A stretch of 64,000 nucleotides of DNA from CAYSYM01 sp964435115 (lineage in GTDB: Bacteria > Chloroflexota > UBA6077 > CF-72). Every line of letters starts with the position of its first letter. Within the stretch, counting starts at the first letter, position 1. Where the stretch lies: the NCBI GenBank assembly GCA_964435115.1, contig CAYSYM010000016.1, positions 1 through 64,000 on the forward strand. Direction: 5' to 3'. The notes under the pieces are model-generated. The model worked only from the letters and a program-made list of their open reading frames with translations, was not told the DNA's origin and did no database searches. Below, piece after piece: positions 16,031 to 23,166 of the stretch. Made by a program: the position numbers and the translations under genes.

Positions 16031-17113
16031 TCAGGCGCCGGCCTGGCGCACTTTCTCGACGATGTCCTTGCCGACCTTCGGCTCGAACTCGTCGTAGACC
16101 GGTTGCAGTGCCTTGAAGAACGCCTGCTGCTCGGCCGGGCTCATCTCGTAGAACTCGAGCCGGCCGCTGGCCTTGATCTTCGCCAGCGCATCGTTGTTCT
16201 CCTGCAGGGCCAGGTCCCAGACGTAGGCGGTGGCCTCTTTCATGCTGTCTTCGAAGATCTTGCGCGTCTCGGGCTTCAGCTTGTCCCACCAGTCCTTGTT
16301 GGTGACGACGGCGTACGCCAGGTAGCTCACGGGGACGGTGGTGGCGTACTTCTGCACTTCGTGGAACTTCTGCGTGTAGCTGTTCGACCAGCTATTCATC
16401 TGCCCGTCGATGACGCCCTGCTGCAGCGCACCGAAGACTTCGGAGAACGCCATCACCTGGGCGCCGCCGCCCAGGGCCTTGATGATGGACTCCTCCACCT
16501 TCCCCTGGGCGCGGAACTTCAGCCCCTTGAAGTCCTCGGGCGTCTTGAGCGGCCGCTTGTTGTTGGTCGGGTAGCGGAAGCCATTGTCCCAGATCGCCAG
16601 TCCCTGCATGCCGGCCTTGTTGAGCCGGGTGTACAGCTCCTGGCCGACGGGGCCCTCGGCCACCCGCCGCACGCCATCGCGGCCGGCGCCGAAGATGTTC
16701 GGCAGGTCCAGCACCTGCCACTCGGGTACGGTGGTCGAGAACTTGGCGGTCGAGGGCGCCAGGAACTCCACCTGCCCCTTCTGCAGCGCGTCGAACTCCT
16801 CGGCGTCCTTGTAGAGGGAGGAGTTGGCGTAGACCTGGACGTCGATGTTGCCGCCGGACTTCTGCTTCACCAGCTCGGCGAACTTGAGCGCGCCCTTCCC
16901 CTTGGGCGTCTCTTCCGCGACGACGTGCGAGAAGCGGACGGTCATCTTCTCGGCTGCAGCGGCCGGCACGATCGTGGCGGCTGCCTTGGCGGCCGGGGCT
17001 GCCGTGGCCTGGCTGGCGGGAGCCGCGGCCGGCGCGCTGGCAGGCGTGCAGGCGGCGGCCACCAGCACCGCCCCGGCGACGAGTGCGAAGAGACGAAGTT
17101 GCGGTTGCCGCAT
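16031..17113 (-). CDS. dctP: TRAP transporter substrate-binding lipoprotein (DctP)
   Basis: A 360-residue extracytoplasmic solute receptor. Residues 1-22 form a lipoprotein signal ending VLVAAACT, so Cys21 is the probable lipid anchor, followed by an Ala/Pro-rich linker to about 55. The mature domain shows the TRAP pattern: RFSHVVAEETPKGKGALKFAELV, FDALQKGQVEFLAPS and LKFRAQGKVEESIIKALGG, with the Arg that usually clamps the substrate carboxylate. The start is ATG at 17113; the frame is open for 2 kb further upstream but that stretch is antisense to other genes. It is first in the operon dctP-Q-M. Confidence 0.93.
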   Translation of the reverse strand: MRQPQLRLFALVAGAVLVAAACTPASAPAAAPASQATAAPAAKAAATIVPAAAAEKMTVRFSHVVAEETPKGKGALKFAELVKQKSGGNIDVQVYANSSLYKDAEEFDALQKGQVEFLAPSTAKFSTTVPEWQVLDLPNIFGAGRDGVRRVAEGPVGQELYTRLNKAGMQGLAIWDNGFRYPTNNKRPLKTPEDFKGLKFRAQGKVEESIIKALGGGAQVMAFSEVFGALQQGVIDGQMNSWSNSYTQKFHEVQKYATTVPVSYLAYAVVTNKDWWDKLKPETRKIFEDSMKEATAYVWDLALQENNDALAKIKASGRLEFYEMSPAEQQAFFKALQPVYDEFEPKVGKDIVEKVRQAGA

Positions 17114-17239
17114 CGGCTCGAACTCCCTCCGACGGGTAGTGCGGGGGAGCGTACCGCACCACGCACCCCGGAGCCAAGCCCGGGTCGGGCGAAGGGTCTG
17201 ACCTCTGGCCCCACGGGGCACCACCCTGCGTAGGCTGGC

Positions 17240-18544
17240 GTGGCGATCCGGCCACCACGTACCCTGGGGAGTATCGCTCCCCCCTCCGCGCTCCTCCCGC
17301 TCGCCGGCGTCCGGGTCGTCGCCTGGGAGCAGGCCGTCTCGGGTCCGCTGGCGACGCGCCACCTGGCCGACCTGGGCGCGGACGTCGCCAAGGTGGAGCG
17401 CCCCGGGGGCGGCGACTTCGCGCGCCACTACGACGGCGCGGTGAACGGTCTGAGCGCCCACTTCGTCTGGCTCAATCGGGGGAAGCGCAGCATCGCCCTG
17501 GACCTGAAGCGGCCGGAGGGTCGCGACGCCTTCCAGCGGCTGCTGGATCGGGCCGACGTGTTCGTCCACAACCAGGGGCCAGGGGTTGCCGAGCGGCTCG
17601 GCTTCGACTACGCCACGCTCTCGGCGCGCAACCCGCGGCTGATCGCCTGCGCGATCTCCGGCTACGGCCCCGCGGGGCCGTACCGCGACCGGAAGGCGTA
17701 CGACCTGCTGCTCCAGGGGGAGTCGGGCGTGATGGCGCTGACGGGCACGCCCGAGCAGCGGGCGAAGGCCGGGATCCCCGTGGCGGACATCGCCAGCGGC
17801 ATGTACGCCTTCGGCAGCGTCCTGGCGGCGCTCTACCAGCGCCAGGCGACCGGGCGTGGAGCGGAGATCCACATCGCCATGCTCGACAGCCTGGTCGAAT
17901 GGACCATGGCGGCGGGGTACGTGACGCTCTACACCGGCCAGGCGCCGGCCCGCGCCGCGGCGCGCCACAGCTTCATCGTGCCGTACGGGCCGTACCGGGT
18001 GGGCGATGGCACGTTCGTCAACCTGGCTGTCCAGAACGAGGGGCAGTGGCGCCGCCTGTGCGGCGTGGCGCTCGGCCGTCCCGACCTGGCCGACGCCCCC
18101 CGCTTCGCGACCAACGAGCTGCGGCTGCGGCACCGGGCGGAGCTGGAGCCGCAGATCGAGGCCACCTGGGCGGGCGAGACCCGCGAGTCGGTCGAGGCGA
18201 AGCTGGCGCAGGCGGATGTGCCGTTCGGCAGTGTCAACGACATGGCCGACGTGGTCCGGCACCCGCAGCTCGCCGCGCGCGGCCGCTGGTTCGAGGTGGG
18301 CAGCCCGGTCGGCCCCATCACGGCGTTGCACCACCCCATGAACCTGGCGGGCCTCACGCGGCCGGCTGCGGCGGTCCCAGGCCTGGGCGAGCACACCGCG
18401 GAGGTCCTGCGGGAGCTGGGCTACGACGAGGCGGCCATCGCGCACATCAGCCGCGACGCGCCCGCCCCGGCCGAGCAGGTGGGCCAAGCAGCTGCACCGA
18501 GCGGGGCAGATGCGGCCTCCCGGCCTGGCCCACGAGACGCGTGA
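17240..18544 (+). CDS. CaiB/BaiF-family (class III) CoA-transferase
   Basis: A 434-residue protein of the formyl-CoA transferase fold, which moves CoA between carboxylic acids. Family marks: PLAGVRVVAWEQAVSGPLATRHLADLGADVAKVERP near the start, LNRGKRSIALDLKRPEGR, ISGYGPAGPYRDRKAYD, and GIPVADIASGMYAFG, whose Asp is the expected acyl-accepting residue. The first about 20 residues and the last 30 are not conserved. The GTG at 17240 is the first usable start. It is divergent from the TRAP operon (126-bp gap), suggesting activation of the imported acid. The substrate is unknown. Confidence 0.88.
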   Translation: MAIRPPRTLGSIAPPSALLPLAGVRVVAWEQAVSGPLATRHLADLGADVAKVERPGGGDFARHYDGAVNGLSAHFVWLNRGKRSIALDLKRPEGRDAFQRLLDRADVFVHNQGPGVAERLGFDYATLSARNPRLIACAISGYGPAGPYRDRKAYDLLLQGESGVMALTGTPEQRAKAGIPVADIASGMYAFGSVLAALYQRQATGRGAEIHIAMLDSLVEWTMAAGYVTLYTGQAPARAAARHSFIVPYGPYRVGDGTFVNLAVQNEGQWRRLCGVALGRPDLADAPRFATNELRLRHRAELEPQIEATWAGETRESVEAKLAQADVPFGSVNDMADVVRHPQLAARGRWFEVGSPVGPITALHHPMNLAGLTRPAAAVPGLGEHTAEVLRELGYDEAAIAHISRDAPAPAEQVGQAAAPSGADAASRPGPRDA

Positions 18545-18592
18545 GCGCGCCGCGCTCAGCCTCGGAGCTCCGGCGCCCGGAGGTCGACTCGC

Positions 18593-18853
18593 CTGAACGG
18601 GTTCCCCTGCACGCTCACGGCACACGCGGCCGAGGTCATCAGCCACCGTGGCATCGCGCCGGAGTGGGTGGCGCGCGTCCTGGAGCGCCCGTTTCGGGTC
18701 GAGCCGGACCCGGTCGACCCCGAGCTGCGGCATGCGCTGGCGCCGATCCCAGAGCACGGCGGCCGGGTGCTGCGGGTCGTCTACAATCCCACGGCGAGCC
18801 CCTGGCGGGTGGTGACCGTCTACTTCGACCGCCGGCTGAGAGGAAGGCTGTGA
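18593..18853 (+). CDS. DUF4258-type small protein (toxin-like), CTG start
   Basis: An 86-residue protein with the DUF4258 pattern: LTAHAAEVISHRGIAPEWVARVL near residues 7-30, and a C-terminal RVLRVVYNPTASPWRVVTVYFDRRL. The frame opens after a stop at 18542 and has no ATG or GTG before the conserved domain. CTG at 18593 has GGAGGT nine bases upstream (18579-18584), which decides the start. It overlaps the next gene by 4 bp (GTGA). DUF4258 proteins are often found with DUF2283 partners and are suspected RelE-like toxins; activity is not shown by the sequence. Confidence 0.72.
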   Translation: MNGFPCTLTAHAAEVISHRGIAPEWVARVLERPFRVEPDPVDPELRHALAPIPEHGGRVLRVVYNPTASPWRVVTVYFDRRLRGRL

Positions 18854-19050
18854 AGGTCCAGTACGACCAGCAGGCTGATGCGCTCTACGTGCGGCTCGAC
18901 GAGTCCCGCATCGTCGAATCCGAGGAAGTGCGACCCGGTGTCGTGCTCGACTTCGACGAGCGGAACCAGGTCGTAGGCATCGAGATTCTCCAGGTCGGCA
19001 AGCGCGTGCCGCGGGCGAAGCTCCGCCAGATGCAGTTCGAGGTGGCCTGA
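18850..19050 (+). CDS. DUF2283-family protein (antitoxin-like)
   Basis: A 66-residue protein matching DUF2283: VQYDQQADALYVRLDESRIVESEEVRPGVVLDFDERNQVVGIEIL, the compact beta pattern of that family. The GTG start overlaps the stop of the DUF4258 gene, so the two are translationally coupled. By analogy with such pairs it may neutralise the upstream partner; that role is inferred. Confidence 0.8.
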   Translation: MKVQYDQQADALYVRLDESRIVESEEVRPGVVLDFDERNQVVGIEILQVGKRVPRAKLRQMQFEVA

Positions 19051-19094
19051 CCGCGCGTGAGCTGCGGCACCCCTGTGAAGGGGGTGCGCCGCGC

Positions 19095-20492
19095 TCAGCC
19101 TCGGAGCGTCGCGCCGATCTCGCGGAGGTCCGGCTCGGCCTCGAGCCGGAAGAGGCGCTGGGCGAGCGCGCTGACGCAGGGGGAACCGAGCAGGTCGCCG
19201 GCCAAGCTGCCAAACTTCTCCACCAGCCCCGCGCGTGAGACCGGGTTCTCCGGCTCGCCGGTGGCGTGCTCCGCGCGCGTCGCGAGGGTGCGGCCGTCGC
19301 GCAGGTGGATCTCGGCCGTGGCCGGCCACACGTCAGGGTACCGCGCATCCAGCGCCGCGTCCCGGTAGCACTCCGTCCGGGCCATGAGCGATCGAATGCG
19401 GGGGTCGTCCACGCTGGCCTGCGTGTACACCTCGCGGTCGGCCCGGCCGTGGACCAGGGCGACCGCGGCGGCGAACGGCGCGCTGAACTGGGCGTCGACG
19501 ACGTTCATCGGGGCTCGCTTCTGCTCGATCGGCTCGGCCACCAGGAGCGCGCCACCGCTCAGCACGCCCAGCCGGATGCGTTCCACGTCGTCCGGCTGGA
19601 TCGCGTGCTGCCGCCGCAGCGCCAGCACGCAGTCGATCAGGCCGTGGTTGTAGCGGCAGCAGGCGTAGGGCTTGATGGACACGCGCATGATCTGGAGCGG
19701 GTGGCCGAGGTTGGCCAGCAGCCGCTCCGGCGCTGGCGCGTCGGAGTAGGCGTGGAGCAGGCCCAGCGGCCCTTCGATGGCCGTCGCCGGTCCGCTGAAC
19801 CCGGCCGCCGCCAGGTGGGCGGCGACGATCCCCGCATGCGCCGCCCAGCCCGGGTTGAGCCGCTTCGTCCACGCGCCGCCCGAAAGGTACTCGAGCGAGC
19901 CGGACGCCACCGTGCCCGCGATGCCGAACGCGCGCGTGAACGCCTCGGCCTCGAGGCCGAGCAGCTTGCCGGCCGCCGTCGCCGCCCCGAAAACGCCCGC
20001 CACACCCGTCGGGTGGAAGCCGCGCGCGTACGCCGAGGCCGGGTTCAGCGCGTTGCCCACCCGCATGGCTGCCTCATACCCGGCGACGACGGCTTCCAGG
20101 TACGCCGTGGGCGCCTGGCCACGTTCCTCGGCCAGGGCGAACGCGGCAGGGATCACGGCGACACCCGGGTGCAGCGACGACGCGGTCGTCACGTCGTCCA
20201 TCTCGATCGCGTGGGCGGCCGTGCCGTTCGCCAGCGCCGCCCACGCGGCGCCCGTAGCGAAGCGCGCGCCGATCACGCTCGCGCCACCCGAGGGTTGGAG
20301 CTGGCGGGCGGTGGCCGCCACCGGCTGGCTCGACGCCTCGGCGCTGCCGCGGGCTGCCACGCCCAGCAGGTCGAGGGTGAGCTCCTTGGCCCGCTCGCGC
20401 GCCTCCTCGGGCAGGCTCGGCCAGCGCAGGCTAGCGCAGAAGGCAGCGAGCTCGCCGGTCGCGGTCCGGGCGGAGGAGGCGGCGAGAGGCAT
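19095..20492 (-). CDS. MmgE/PrpD-family protein
   Basis: A 465-residue protein of the 2-methylcitrate dehydratase/aconitate decarboxylase fold. Recognisable stretches are TLDLLGVAARGSAEASSQPV, ALANGTAAHAIEMDDVTTASSLHPG (the substrate-pocket Asp/His segment), GFHPTGVAGVFGAATAAGKLLGL, and the C-terminal lid with VSIKPYACCRYNHGLIDCVLALR. Family members dehydrate or decarboxylate tricarboxylic-type acids. The start is ATG at 20492 because the open frame above it crosses the next gene's promoter. Together with the CoA-transferase and acyl-CoA dehydrogenase it forms a carboxylate-degradation group. Confidence 0.87.
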   Translation of the reverse strand: MPLAASSARTATGELAAFCASLRWPSLPEEARERAKELTLDLLGVAARGSAEASSQPVAATARQLQPSGGASVIGARFATGAAWAALANGTAAHAIEMDDVTTASSLHPGVAVIPAAFALAEERGQAPTAYLEAVVAGYEAAMRVGNALNPASAYARGFHPTGVAGVFGAATAAGKLLGLEAEAFTRAFGIAGTVASGSLEYLSGGAWTKRLNPGWAAHAGIVAAHLAAAGFSGPATAIEGPLGLLHAYSDAPAPERLLANLGHPLQIMRVSIKPYACCRYNHGLIDCVLALRRQHAIQPDDVERIRLGVLSGGALLVAEPIEQKRAPMNVVDAQFSAPFAAAVALVHGRADREVYTQASVDDPRIRSLMARTECYRDAALDARYPDVWPATAEIHLRDGRTLATRAEHATGEPENPVSRAGLVEKFGSLAGDLLGSPCVSALAQRLFRLEAEPDLREIGATLRG

Positions 20493-20617
20493 GCTGGGAG
20501 ACGCGCGGGGTGGCGGCGAACCTGCCCGGCGGACGTATTCTAAACGCGCCAGAGGTGCGTCCGCTCCCCGCTCGATGGATGCGCCCCTCCTCCACTTGAG
20601 GCAGCGGAGAACCCCCC

Positions 20618-21796
20618 ATGTGCCCTGCAACCGGCCCCGGCAGCGCCACCGCCCACCAGGAGGTCCGCGCCGCCGTGCGTGAGATCTGCGCGGCCTACCC
20701 CGACGCCTACTGGCGCGCGCTGGACCGCGCCGACGCCTACCCCGAGGCGTTCGTCCGAGCGCTCACCCAGGCCGGCTGGCTGGCGATCCTGATCCCCGAG
20801 GCGTACGGCGGCGCCGGCCTGGGCATCGCCGAGGCGAGCGTGGTGCTCGAGGAGATCAACCGCGCCGGCGGTAACGCCGCGGCCTGCCATGCCCAGATGT
20901 ACATCATGGGCACGCTGCTGCGGCACGGCAGCGAGGAGCAGAAGCGGCGCTACCTGCCCGAGATCGCCTCTGGTGCGCTGCGCCTGCAGGCGTTCGGGGT
21001 GACGGAGCCGAACGCGGGCTCGGAGACTACGCGCATCCAGACGACCGCCGTGCGCCGGGGCGACCGCTACGTGGTCAACGGGCAGAAGGTGTGGACCTCC
21101 CGCGCTCAGTTCTCCGACCTGCTGCTGCTGCTGGCGCGCACCACGCCCTACGACGAGCTGCAGGACAAGACGCGGGGGCTGAGTGTCTTCCTGGTGGACC
21201 TGCAGCGGGCGGTCCGGGACGGCACGGTTACCATCCGGCCGATCGAGACGATGCTGAACCACCAGACGACGGAGCTGTTCCTCCAGGATCTGGAGGTGCC
21301 AGCCGAGCACCTGATTGGCGAGGAAGGGATGGGCTTCCGCTACATCCTGGACGGCTGGAACGCCGAGCGCATCCTGATCGCGGCCGAGTGCATCGGCGAC
21401 GGGCGGTGGTTCGTCGAGCGGGCGGTCCGGTACGCCAGTGAGCGGGTGGTCTTCGGGCGGCCGATCGGCCAGAACCAGGGGGTGCAGTTCCCGCTCGCCC
21501 GGGCGCACATGGCGATCGAAGCGGCCGACCTGATGCGGTGGAAGGCCGCGGCGCTGTTTGACGGCGGGCAGCGGTGCGGGGCGGAGGCGAACATGGCCAA
21601 GTACCTGGCCGCGGAGGCGAGTTGGGAGGCGGCCAACGCCTGCCTCGACACCCACGGCGGCTTCGGCTTCGCGGCCGAGTACGACGTGGGGCGGAAGTTC
21701 CGCGAGACGCGGCTGTACAAGGTGGCGCCGATCAACCAGAACCTCGTGCTGGCGTTCATCGGCCAGCACGTGCTCGGCCTGCCCCGGTCGTACTGA
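20618..21796 (+). CDS. Acyl-CoA dehydrogenase family protein
   Basis: A 392-residue flavoprotein with the full three-part fold. The helical N-domain has GWLAILIPEAYGGAGLG; the middle beta domain has FGVTEPNAGSETTRIQTTAVRRGDRYVVNGQKVWTS; the C-domain has ERVVFGRPIGQNQGVQFPLA and CLDTHGGFGFAAEYDVGRKFRETRLYKVAPI. The usual catalytic-base motif (YEGT with Glu) is replaced by VAPINQN, so the base must be elsewhere or the reaction differs. The start is ATG at 20618, divergent from MmgE/PrpD, and the EamA gene follows after 12 bp. Confidence 0.88.
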   Translation: MCPATGPGSATAHQEVRAAVREICAAYPDAYWRALDRADAYPEAFVRALTQAGWLAILIPEAYGGAGLGIAEASVVLEEINRAGGNAAACHAQMYIMGTLLRHGSEEQKRRYLPEIASGALRLQAFGVTEPNAGSETTRIQTTAVRRGDRYVVNGQKVWTSRAQFSDLLLLLARTTPYDELQDKTRGLSVFLVDLQRAVRDGTVTIRPIETMLNHQTTELFLQDLEVPAEHLIGEEGMGFRYILDGWNAERILIAAECIGDGRWFVERAVRYASERVVFGRPIGQNQGVQFPLARAHMAIEAADLMRWKAAALFDGGQRCGAEANMAKYLAAEASWEAANACLDTHGGFGFAAEYDVGRKFRETRLYKVAPINQNLVLAFIGQHVLGLPRSY

Positions 21797-21808
21797 GCGC
21801 CAGCAGCC

Positions 21809-22750
21809 GTGACGCAATCGGCGACCGTGCCGCGGGTCCACCGGACCCAGCCGGTGCCCGTGATCGGGCTCGCCTACCTGGTCGTCGTGTACCTGGTCTG
21901 GGGCAGCACCTACCTGGCCATCCGGATCGCGGTCGGCGGCGAGACCGGCTTCCCGCCGTTCATGATGTCCGGCGGCCGCGTGCTCGTGGCCGGGCTGATC
22001 CTGCTCCTGTGGAGCGTAGCGCGGGGTCAGCGGGTCCGGCTGAGTCGGGACGAGATGGCGGTGCTGGCGGCCTCCGGGCTGCTGCTGTGGGTGGGAGGCA
22101 ATGGGCTGGTCGTCTGGGCGGAGCAGCGCGCCGATTCGGGCTACGCGGCCTTGCTCGTCAGCTCCACGCCGATCTGGGTGGCGATCATGGAGTCGGCCCT
22201 CGATCGGCGCCCACCCACGCTGCTGCTCGCCACCTCACTGCTGGTAGGTCTCGGCGGGGTCGGGCTGCTGACCGCGCCGGCCCTCCTGACCGGCGGGCAG
22301 GCCGATCCTGCCTCGGCGCTCGCCCTGGTGCTCGCATCGGTCGCGTGGGGGGCCGGCTCGCTGCTGCAGCATCGCCGGCCAGTCGGGGTCGGCCCGCTCG
22401 CCAGCTCGGCCTACCAGCACCTCGCTGGCAGCCTGGGCTTCCTCGTGCTCATCGCGCTGGCGCGGGAGCCGCTGCCGACGCCGACGGCCGAGGCTACCCT
22501 CGCCTGGGGCTACCTGATCGTCTTCGGGTCGCTGCTGGGCTTCACCTCGTTCGTCCAGGCGCTGCGCCTCCTGCCCGCGAACATCGCTATGACTTACGCC
22601 TACGTGAACCCGGCCATCGCGGTGGCCCTGGGCGCCCTGATCCTTCGCGAGCCGGTCACCGCCTGGACCGCCGCGGGCATGGCGGGCGTGCTGCTCGGCG
22701 TCGCTGGTGTGTTCCACGACCGGTACCGACAGAGTCGCAACAGCCACTAA
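21809..22750 (+). CDS. EamA-family (DMT) transporter
   Basis: A 313-residue protein with ten hydrophobic segments in two EamA repeats. The first opens with VYLVWGSTYLAIRIAVGGETGFPPFMMSGGRVLVAG and the second with LALVLASVAWGAGSLLQHRR, ending PANIAMTYAYVNPAIAVALGALILREPVTAWTAAGMAGVLLGVAG. These exporters handle metabolites or amino acids; the substrate is unknown. The start is GTG at 21809, 12 bp after the dehydrogenase stop, so the two are co-transcribed. Confidence 0.9.
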   Translation: MTQSATVPRVHRTQPVPVIGLAYLVVVYLVWGSTYLAIRIAVGGETGFPPFMMSGGRVLVAGLILLLWSVARGQRVRLSRDEMAVLAASGLLLWVGGNGLVVWAEQRADSGYAALLVSSTPIWVAIMESALDRRPPTLLLATSLLVGLGGVGLLTAPALLTGGQADPASALALVLASVAWGAGSLLQHRRPVGVGPLASSAYQHLAGSLGFLVLIALAREPLPTPTAEATLAWGYLIVFGSLLGFTSFVQALRLLPANIAMTYAYVNPAIAVALGALILREPVTAWTAAGMAGVLLGVAGVFHDRYRQSRNSH

Positions 22751-23166
22751 TCGGCCGGACGCGGGACGGCTCTGTGCTGCCGCGCACGCCTCCGCTACCG
22801 GCGCCGTCTCATGCGCCGGAACCCGGAAACCGTAACCCCGGGTCAACGTTCGTCTACCTCCGCGGAAACCTGGCGGGGTAATACTCAAGCTGCCTGGTGA
22901 GCCGGACCACGCGACAGGGCCGGTAGAGCCCACACTCGAAATCCCGAAAGGGAGAACCGGTCCCCGCCCCAACTCGGCGCACGCCGAGTGGCAGCGTAAC
23001 GTGGGTGCTGGAAGGGGCTGCGAGGGCGCGACAACGTGCCTCCGCTGCGGATCCGACTCACTAGACGGGTGTGCGGCCCGCGCTGGAGCGCGGGCCGACG
23101 TGCGTGCGACGAGTGGTGCCCGGCGAGCGTTCGACAGGGACAGTTGACGTATCCCGGGGTGAACCG
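22751..23166 (+). other. Structured 416-bp leader upstream of the Mg-type P-ATPase
   Basis: There is no gene in this stretch. It holds two strong inverted repeats: ACTCGGC/GCCGAGT (22972-22978 and 22983-22989, 4-nt loop), and an 11-bp repeat CGGCCCGCGCT/AGCGCGGGCCG (23074-23084 and 23087-23097). The second hairpin would fold right after an alternative GTG at 23071, which argues for the downstream start. No known magnesium riboswitch core was recognised with confidence. Confidence 0.5.

Noticed and set aside
17114..19348. Upstream extension of the dctP frame by about 2.2 kb
   Set aside because: It runs antisense over the CoA-transferase and the DUF4258/DUF2283 genes; the lipoprotein signal fixes the dctP start at 17113.
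22830..22847. CCGTAAC and GGTCAAC at 11-bp spacing, as a seventh operator array
   Set aside because: Only two units; orientation points to the minus strand where no gene follows, and the further register positions do not match.
22880..23000. M-box, NiCo or cobalamin riboswitch before the Mg-type P-ATPase
   Set aside because: Short matches only; the conserved cores could not be placed by eye.
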